Assembly (NCBI GenBank): GCA_026874595.1
Contig: CM049320.1
Coordinates: 22,951,714 to 23,015,713, forward strand
Direction of reading: 5' to 3'
From: Sipunculus nudus
Lineage: Eukaryota > Annelida > Sipuncula > Golfingiida > Sipunculidae
DNA length: 64,000 bases
Numbering within the stretch: position 1 is the stretch's first letter; the number at the start of each line of letters is the position of its first letter. The notes under the pieces were generated by a model. It saw nothing but the letters and a program-made list of their open reading frames with translations, did no database searches and was not told where the DNA came from. Below are positions 56,330-64,000 of the stretch, in pieces. Position numbers and translations under genes: made by a program.

Positions 56330-59300
56330 CAGCTTGGGCACTTCAAGAATGTGTGATGCCATATCGTTTATTTCACACGTTACGTGATGTATGAATCTAT
56401 ACATCACGCCCCCTGTCGGTCATGGCCAATGAGCAGGAGACCCGTGACAGACGGCACGAAAGCATGGAAAATTCACTGTTATATTAAGAAAACAATTAAC
56501 AGACCTACTCCAATTGCGCTTGTTTTATCAAATAATTTACGTTTTACATAACACCTACGTATTTATTTTATGCTTGCGCCTGTGCGGTCTCAATCTACTT
56601 TCGGAATACATTTCTTTGTGTTAATTGCCGTCTCTGGTCATGGTACATAACTACATTTGATTTATCAGGCTTTTATATAATAAGGTCACGTTCAGTTTAC
56701 TTATAATTAACGAAAGCAGTATCTGTATACCTAACCTTAACCACCTTATAACACCAAAAAGAATGTTTAGTTAGTATATACACATTTTATGCAGTTGATA
56801 TTAAAAAAAAATAAATATCATTACCAGGACATTGTATAGAACTTTAACAAGTTTTAATTTTCTTGAGAAATTTAATCCCATTTTTTATTTCTTAGATTAT
56901 ATTTTTGAATTATCGATCCTGTGATTTCTGTCAGCTGGCTGCAATGTAATGTCGGAGGAAACTGAATATTTGGATGTCGTTTGCTTCTTTTTTTCAGACA
57001 AATAATTCTGACAGTTTAATAAAAACAAATAGCATTTATTTTGTGAGATTTTGAATAATAGTTTTCACACACACACACTTTTACTTTAAATGTAAGGTCT
57101 AAAGCCTTACACACATACATACATAAATAGAGACAAATATGTACAAATTGGTGTTTGCCGAATTGAGAATTTATCCTTTGTACACAACATTTAAATTCTT
57201 TTGCATAAATATATGAATGAGTCATTTGCGGAAATTTATCTTTGGAAGCACATTGCACAGATTGGAATAATTTATCCAAAGCGTACCCGCTGCGCGCACG
57301 TGCGCGTGTGAACGCATGCGCGCTGATCACTTCATCGTGGCGGGTGGCCTTGATCACGTGACGTAATGACCATCCCGGGGACCAGGAACAAATGCTCGGC
57401 TGTCATTAAACTACTCGAGAGAATAAAACCGGGGGTTTAAATATTCATTAGACAGCTTGATGTTGTTATGAGCAAATGTCCGTAACAACCCCGCCTTTGT
57501 ATAAACACTGGAGACTATTAACATGGAAATTAGCTTGTAAAGTGAGCTGGCTTCAAAAAGGTCTGAACCTAACTGGACTGCATATAGCGGGGACCCACCG
57601 TGACAATATAAGACTTTTATACATACTAACATGTGCTGAAACACGTTGTGTGTTTGCTGAAAAGGTGTCTCGGAACAATGGTGTCGGTTTTCAGCGGTTT
57701 AGGCTGTTAATCGGTTCTGTCTGCTCATTTTATGCTAGCTTGATGCAACTGTGAATGGAGGTGCATTAATACACAGGGAGGCAAGGGTAAAATTATTGAC
57801 CCCAGGGCCAGAGAGGGCGAGGTGTTATCGTGACCAGCAAATTAGAAGGTACCCGGCAATAACTCTAGCGAGTACTTAGGTTACAAGCATTAAACCGGCG
57901 TTAACTTCACATTTTCACACTGTGCTTTAGCTTATTATAGGGTGCTTTGTCCTCGCATACATTGGTGACCAATTCCCACTTGACCACGAAGCCAAGCAAG
58001 TATTGGTGGTCAATTTTCTTGCTGATTGGTGACGTTACGGTCTTGCGGCTTTGAGAAATGTGGCCGATTTAGAAGCCCTACCCAAACCAAGGGCGTGAAA
58101 TAGGATTTTATATCCATTATGAATCTATATGGGTATATAAAGGTGACCGTTCGCAGCTTGTAAAACGCCACCACGCGTACAGAACAAACACTGCCGACAC
58201 ATCAAACGTGTGTTTGTTCAGGTAACCACCTCAGTATGACTCAGTCAAGTCAAGTCCCATTTCCTTTTGAAGTTTATACTTGATATATTCCTTTGATAAG
58301 TTGACCATATTTCACAGGGAAAATAAGCAATAAAGTATTGAATTCAGAAAAGGGAATATAAGCCAGGTATTTGTAGTGTTATTATCTATATCAAACGCAA
58401 AAGAACAATGAACAGATGAACATGAAACGTTAACAACATTTCGTGACCAAGCCTGAACAAAATCAGAGGAAATAATGACATAATGACACACAAAAATAGA
58501 AAAAAGAAAGTGGGTCTCATTTCTTAACAAATTAGTAATAAAATGTATGTAGTTACCATTTATTTCTTATCGTGGGTATTTAAATTGTTGAAAGGATATA
58601 TGTCAAATTAGGAATGGTTATAAGTTATTGTATGACTAATATTTGCATACAAGGATATTACGTCTAATGGAGCAAAGCGATACTTGTTTTAAAGGAAAGG
58701 TCAATTCCTCCGAGATGATAATATTATTATATATAGCGTTATCATGTCGAGGTATTTAGTTATGCGATACGTATAACACGTAGCTCTTGCGGCCCTACCA
58801 TCTCATATGTCTATATTTCTTAAGTCTGATATTATAACCGTCAGATAGTTTATAATTCTATTATATATACAACCTTATCGTTTTCGTAATTTTATCATTT
58901 ATTTCATTATCATGAAATTTTAGGTTTATTTTAACCTTACCTATATGTTAATAATAAGTGTTTTATTTGCACAGAAACAAAGTGATATTTAAGGGTATAT
59001 ATGTACATGTTATTATCGTTTTACTCTCCACTTTATTTTCATAGTTTTGTCTCTTCTTAATCAGAGCACCATTAACACTAAACCCTTAAATCAAAGCATT
59101 TGCAGATAAGAACATAGCGTATTGTATATAATATTTTATAATATATCCATGTATATACATATATGATATTTATATGTGTGTGTGTGTTTCCGTGCATGTT
59201 TACATATAAAAATAAGCCCCTCTAACCTGGTGAATCTACCGACACGGAGTCCTTCCTTCCCAGAATTCCCTCCACAGAGTGGCCGCCCAGGTCTGCACCC

Positions 59301-62300
59301 TCCGTCGTTTCTTCTACCTCTCCGTCTTTATCAGACTTTGTCCGCAATACCCGACTGATGGAGCTCACACTGGGGACGCTGGCCCGGTCACAGATCCCTT
59401 CCTGGGAAACAGAAGAAATTAATTCAGACTTCTGGACTTCACGCGAACATGTTTCCTGTTATACACTTTTTAATATGTTACAAATGTTCTTTTAACTATA
59501 CCTATTTATTATTTATCTGTATTCCTCTTTTAGTCCATCAGGTTTTTTTGTATTGTATCGAAGGAAGTTTTATTTTCATATAATTGAATGCTCGCATGCG
59601 GCATATATATTATTTTCACATAAAAAAATTGTCATTTTTTTAGTATAGAAAAGATTTACAATTGTTAAAGGCGTGATAAGAGCTGCAAATAGATTCAAGT
59701 GATTTGTGTCGCCATACCAAACGTGTTTGCAAAGAGAAATCAAATTCAACAAATTTAAAATTATATTATACCTAAATAACACACATCCCGTCAATCATTT
59801 TATGACCGTCCGTGCATATCGAAATTAATTCTCAATCTTCAGAATATATTTATGCATTTGAATCAGGTAGTACATAAAGTGAAATAAGGAGCAAATATAT
59901 AATACATTCAACTGTTAATAATTAAACATATCTCGCTCTTTTTTTTATATAGTATCATATAGCATGTTATAAAGAAGTGACGTAATATGACGTGACGTCA
60001 GTCTCACCTTCAGCAGTCGGTCTCGTATCTCCCAGCTGAAAATTCCAGGATTGTCTTTCTTGTACTCTTCCACTTTTTTCTCTACATCCGGTGTCGCTAC
60101 TCGCGGTTTACTTCCGCCAATCACCCCTGGCCGGATACTGCCCGTTTCCTGTCGAAGAGTGTAAAATATCTGTTTTAAAGAAAACTTACATTCATGTGCA
60201 TGGAAATATATATCCGTTAATGATACGTCAGAATATGAATCTGCAACACTTTTTTCCTTAGAAAAGGAAAACAAAGCTAAATTGTGAGAAATAAATGTAA
60301 AATGTTGGTCTAATCCTATACATGCATTTGTAAAAGTATTTTGGCTTATATCCGCTGAAAAGTATATATTAAAACTTAAAAAAATTTATTGTAAAACATA
60401 CATTGGATCATATTTCTGTAACTGATTCCGTATACTTATTTGAAAATACATATAAACGCGAAACAAAAAAAAAGGTTCATGTAAAATACTATGACTGTTT
60501 ATTGAATAATTCTTTAATCAATTAATTTAAATTCACGTTTACGAAAAGAAGAAAATCTGCTGTTCGTGTATATTGCGCGGCGTGAATGTCAATTTTTATT
60601 CTGTGCTTGGTTTCATTTGTTTTATCTCACTATCATATAAATATTAAGTAACTCAATTAAAGAGAGATTCTAAAATGTGGATTCTTTGCCACCACGTGAT
60701 TGTATGCAGTGTTGCATATAATTCATATCCATTTTTAACAATTTTCACCGTTTGTACTGTACAAATCAGATAAAGTTTCAACGCTATACGCTCTGAATAA
60801 AGATTTAATAATAAATGGAAAGATATATAAACTAAAAATCTAAATTTAGATTTTATTATAAGGTAGGTTCTTAGGACATTTATTTTTATCAAAGAAGCTA
60901 AAGACACATTTATCAACATAAAAGTAATAAAAAAGCCAGGCCGAATAATCATGAATATGGTAACTTAACTTGGGAGTGTGCAATTATAATGTTCTAGAAA
61001 ACGATGGGAATACTATTTTTTTATTCATGAAATAACAAGAATGAAAAAGTATCATTTTTTTTCCTTATTGTTTTCATATCTTGAAAACATACAGGCGAAT
61101 ATAGAATTACGGCAAAGTCACTGCGCATGTATGCTTATGCGAAGTACCAGAATTTTTGCTTATACAAATATCAGGGTCCGAACCTATACAGGAACAGCCA
61201 AATATGACTTGTGCCTCAAACTGCATTGTCTCAATGTTTGATATGGTCTTTAATGTTAATAAGTGTATATTTTTTGTTGATGAAACTAAAACATAGATAA
61301 GTACTCACTTGGTATCGCTGTAGGATTTTGCTGACACAGCCGTGAGATACCCTGAGAGTTCGACTGATGACGCACGGGCGGATACCCTGGGACGCCAACT
61401 CCACGATCTTCAGTCGGATGTGGTTCGGCAGAGGTCGGCCGTTGATGAACACACCTCCGAGCTGGTTCACTCGCCCCTGACCTGTAGAAAAAAAACGATA
61501 ATTTTATTTAAACAAGTTTGAATTTTTTATAAGTTTTGAAAATCTGTTTTATTTAAACCAGTTTGTATTTTTGATAAGTTTTGTAAACCTGCAATCTGAA
61601 ATTCTTTTCTCGAGTAAACATGAATCTGCTGGGTTCTTAAAAAAATGGTCTGTAACGTTAAATATTATTATAATATAGAATAATTTCAACACACTGAATA
61701 ATTTTATGTTCACTTTCAAATATATGAAATGTATATTACTTTCCTATCTCTCTCTCTCACACACACACACACACGCGCACGCACACACATTGAATCCTCA
61801 ATATGAACCTGTTCATATAAAAAAAAAACATATAAAACTTTATATAAAAGGATCCATTACGAATTTTCAACAATATTGAAAATTGTCCCTGTACCATTTT
61901 CGCTTTACCATGAATTATTAATTTGAAAATGACAAATGATTGGTGAAGTTTTCACGTAAATCATATAATAATTTAGCATGTGCCGATTTCAATCCTTGTA
62001 CAGCACAAGTACTGATATAATGACTGTATACGTGATACCTTTGCGACAGGTATATCCATTCATGTACGTGTAATTAATTACTGGTTGAGTTACTCGCGGA
62101 CAAGTGACCTATATATATATATATAAATCTATAGACAGAAAAATTACTTGATATATAATCATTGCAAACATTTTTTCTAATTTATTTTAACCAGCGTAAC
62201 CTGTACGGATGGTGTGTAAACTAATTTGATATTATTGATATAAATTCATTTTTACATGTGTTTATTAGATACCTATTTATTATTTTCTTAAACCATCATA

Positions 62301-62328
62301 GCAAGTTCTACCCTGTAAAAGTGACTAG

Positions 62329-62410
<82 letters not shown>

Positions 62411-62652
62411 ATATTATAAAGTATATACTTTTGTTTCATAAAACTATATACTTCATGATTTTTTAGTAAACAGCGGTTTTGAAAAATTGGTATAGAAAAA
62501 ATGACAGAAGTGTTATTAGTGTACATGTATTTGAAGTGAGCAAATATCATGAATAGTATTTACTTTTTCGCCTAATTTGTCAAATAAAATCGGATAATCC
62601 GCGTAAACTTACCCCGGAGCAAAGCTTCGTGTTCTATTGTAGTGTAATCCAT
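54880..62652 (-). CDS. Pax3/7: Pax3/7-type paired-homeobox transcription factor, six exons
   Basis: Joined exons (minus strand) are 62652-62613, 61481-61309, 60148-60008, 59401-59227, 55990-55797 and 55359-54880. All introns are GT-AG, the phases match, and the total is 1203 bp, giving 400 residues plus TGA. Residues 14-140 form the paired domain (begins [19 protein letters not shown]). HSVEGILG (159-166) is the octapeptide that recruits Groucho-type co-repressors in this family. DSDIDSEP precedes a paired-class homeodomain (about 196-255) with Ser at homeodomain position 50 ([10 protein letters not shown]). The combination of octapeptide and full homeodomain, together with the close match around the homeodomain, fits Pax3/7 rather than Pax6, Pax4 or Pax2/5/8. 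The C-terminal 145 residues are rich in Ser, Pro and His. I see no OAR motif, and the protein is shorter than vertebrate Pax3/7. It is a nuclear DNA-binding regulator, in other animals active in neural, ectodermal and muscle patterning. Confidence 0.93.
55797..55990 (-). CDS. Pax3/7: Pax3/7 exon 5 (homeodomain, first 46 residues)
   Basis: Residues 177-241. An acidic [12 protein letters not shown] stretch leads into [16 protein letters not shown] and the rest of helices 1 and 2. It ends LTEARVQ|GTGAGA. The break between homeodomain positions 46 and 47 is the classic intron site of paired-class homeobox genes. Confidence 0.93.
56210..56326. repeat. (CT)n-(TA)n compound microsatellite in Pax3/7 intron 4
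   Basis: C run and (CT)n at 56250-56278, then (TA)n to 56324. Confidence 0.9.
57280..57520 (-). promoter_or_regulatory. Candidate regulatory block in Pax3/7 intron 4
   Basis: A GC-richer, non-repetitive island in an AT-rich intron. It contains an E-box CACGTG adjoining a CRE-like TGACGTAA (GATCACGTGACGTAATG, 57352-57368), a homeodomain-type GTCATTAAAC (57402), and AAATATTCATTAGACAG. The assignment is by composition and motif density only. Confidence 0.35.
58125..58222 (+). promoter_or_regulatory. Possible antisense core promoter and first exon in intron 4
   Basis: A TATA-box match GGGTATATAAAGGTGACC at 58131-58148 on the plus strand lies about 30 bp before a CGCAGCTTG stretch. About 50 bp further comes TTTGTTCAG|GTAACC, a plausible 5' splice site at 58220. 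No coding sequence follows. This is speculative. Confidence 0.3.
59227..59401 (-). CDS. Pax3/7: Pax3/7 exon 4 (end of paired domain, octapeptide)
   Basis: Residues 119-176, beginning [20 protein letters not shown], which completes the paired domain. An acidic linker follows and then HSVEGILG. The donor is CCAG|GTTAGA, a weaker splice site than the others. Exon 5 follows after the longest intron (about 3.2 kb). Confidence 0.9.
60008..60148 (-). CDS. Pax3/7: Pax3/7 exon 3 (paired domain, RED subdomain start)
   Basis: Residues 72-118, beginning [17 protein letters not shown] (the linker) and containing [15 protein letters not shown]. The exon is phase 0 at both ends. Relative to vertebrate Pax3, where some forms carry an extra Gln after SKPK, there is no extra residue here. 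Confidence 0.93.
61309..61481 (-). CDS. Pax3/7: Pax3/7 exon 2 (paired domain, N-terminal part)
   Basis: Starts after TTTCTACAG and ends before GTGAGT, coding residues 14-71. It includes [15 protein letters not shown], the beta-hairpin region that contacts DNA, and [13 protein letters not shown], the recognition helix of the PAI subdomain. [11 protein letters not shown] is the near-invariant Pax signature. Confidence 0.93.
62310..62420. repeat. (TA)n microsatellite in Pax3/7 intron 1 flank
   Basis: TA tracts 62331-62414 with short interruptions, within intron 1 (62612-61482 is 1131 bp; this tract lies upstream of exon 2 in transcript order). Confidence 0.4.
62613..62652 (-). CDS. Pax3/7: Pax3/7 exon 1 (start codon)
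   Basis: ATG at 62650-62652 begins [14 protein letters not shown]. The donor is GG|GTAAG with GT at 62612-62611, leaving one base of a Gly codon completed by exon 2. A short first coding exon before the paired domain is usual in Pax genes. An upstream untranslated exon is possible. Confidence 0.8.
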
Positions 62653-64000
62653 TTACGCTGTTGATATTAGATCAATACCAAGTCTACTCAGTGCGAGTAC
62701 TGGTGAAACGTACAAGTGAAACTGACCAGGCTGGAATGTGCGAGGCGTCTTGTTAGCCTGATAGTGAAATCAACAAGTGAAATTGACCACCAAGAAGCAT
62801 GTCAAAACTCTCCTATATGTAAGCTGAGCCGCTAACCCCGTAGCAAATCATGCGCATGCATAATTATTAAAGCAAACGGAAATTTCAAAGACACAGGCTT
62901 CCCGCTTAATTAGCCCCAGGATCTTATCAACGTCCCCGGGGCGATGGCCTTCTCGAATCCTATTGGCTGAAGCCCAATCAACGCAGTGCTAATTAATTTC
63001 CCACTTGTGGTCGGTGCGTTTGGCCGTGTTTTCAAATAAATGCATTGCTTTAGTAAGGTTGCGATAAGGTTGTGATTATATGCAACGGGCGGCGTTAACT
63101 TGCGAACCACATTTGACACCGAAAACAGCATGTCGCCGAGTAGGGTTAGAGCTAATATGAATTAAACAGCAGCTTGAACGCTCGGGGCGAACCCGACCAA
63201 ACAAATTATCCCTGACACGTTTAATTGATACAAATAATGCGAGCTGAACGCTGGCTTATTGCCGTCAATACCTGCCACATATTTCACAGATGTTCAACAG
63301 GAAATTAGCGTAGCTATTTCACTATTAACTTGAAATTCACGTCTTCGATGTTGTGAAAATTAACAAAATCAAAATGACCAAAAACAAGTTTTTTTACCAC
63401 TACGACAACTCGGGCGCGAAATTTGGTTGTTTTAGCCACTGTTTTCTCATTCTCTACTTGATAAACATTAAAACTAACGCCATTTATTAAATAATAAAAT
63501 AACAATGCGAGATTCATTATTGTTTTCTCTGAAATTATGGTGGAAAATTGGGCCTCGGGGGTTCTCCGGTTTGTCACACCATTTCTCTTTGTTCTCGGAT
63601 TAATTTAGTCAGTGATTTTGTTTAATTTGAAAGCGAGGGAATTATGACAAATGCTTTGCATCAAGGTCGTCCTCTCCAAAAGAGAAGGACTGAAAAATTA
63701 AATTTCTGTACATTTATCCATTTTGACAGAATAATACTATAAATAAACATTCTGTATGATATTATTTTGTGTTATATACACGCACACACACACACATATA
63801 TATATATAAATCTGAATTTATTCTATAATACAAAAGTCACTGTATTATTACTTGTTGAAAGTTAATTTTAATTGAATAAGTAATTTCTAGCAAATATCTT
63901 CTCTTCTTTTTTATAATTGGAAGGCATGCTTGTCCTTATTGTGGTTAAATACGAGAATAGTGTTTATCTGGTTGGGGCTTCTTAATATATATATATATAT
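62653..64000 (-). promoter_or_regulatory. 5' flank of Pax3/7
   Basis: Upstream of the start codon on the minus strand. No clear TATA box is seen. A 16-base motif CAAGTGAAA(C/T)TGACCA occurs twice 61 bp apart (62713-62728, 62774-62789). The segment 62870-63260 is GC-balanced and could hold the promoter. The rest is AT-rich with (CA)n-(TA)n at 63780-63808 and (TA)n at the window end. Confidence 0.4.

Noticed and set aside
1-64000. CRISPR array, prokaryotic operon, ribosome-binding sites, rRNA genes
   Set aside because: The window has spliced genes, LINEs and SINEs of an animal nuclear genome; no direct-repeat/spacer pattern or rRNA sequence is visible.

Overview
The window looks like animal nuclear DNA, most likely from a marine invertebrate and plausibly a lophotrochozoan such as a mollusc. 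It is AT-rich and full of (TA)n, (GA)n and poly-C tracts. It carries intron-split genes, decayed non-LTR retrotransposons, MITEs and tRNA-derived SINEs. The species cannot be fixed from the sequence. The best anchor is a complete Pax3/7-type gene on the minus strand, with paired domain, octapeptide and homeodomain over six exons.

Layout. 1-5205: two decayed minus-strand LINEs. The second begins its ORF1 with a canonical 2A ribosome-skipping motif. A piggyBac-like end lies between them. 5265-16010: copy A of a large segmental duplication, with an intact glycosyltransferase-like gene (9486-10817), a LINE reverse-transcriptase remnant and a 277-bp dimeric satellite. 16010-24705: spacer with a palindromic GC-rich satellite, a 25-bp minisatellite around a Gag relic, and a SINE. 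24705-39110: copy B in direct orientation with the second glycosyltransferase gene (29544-30920). Copy B is expanded by several insertions absent from A, while A has its own MITEs. 39110-54880: gene-poor DNA with a tRNA-like foldback element, a TA-flanked MITE and an inverted pair of a dispersed repeat. 54880-62652: Pax3/7. 62652-64000: its upstream flank.

The two glycosyltransferase paralogs differ at 48 of 443 aligned residues by my hand count, with no indels, while the DNA around them has diverged and rearranged. Both therefore look maintained by selection. Their central ~280 bp is almost identical, which suggests gene conversion. The Pax3/7 exon chain is phase-consistent and gives a 400-residue protein with GT-AG introns throughout. 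I see no functional link between the glycosyltransferases and Pax3/7.
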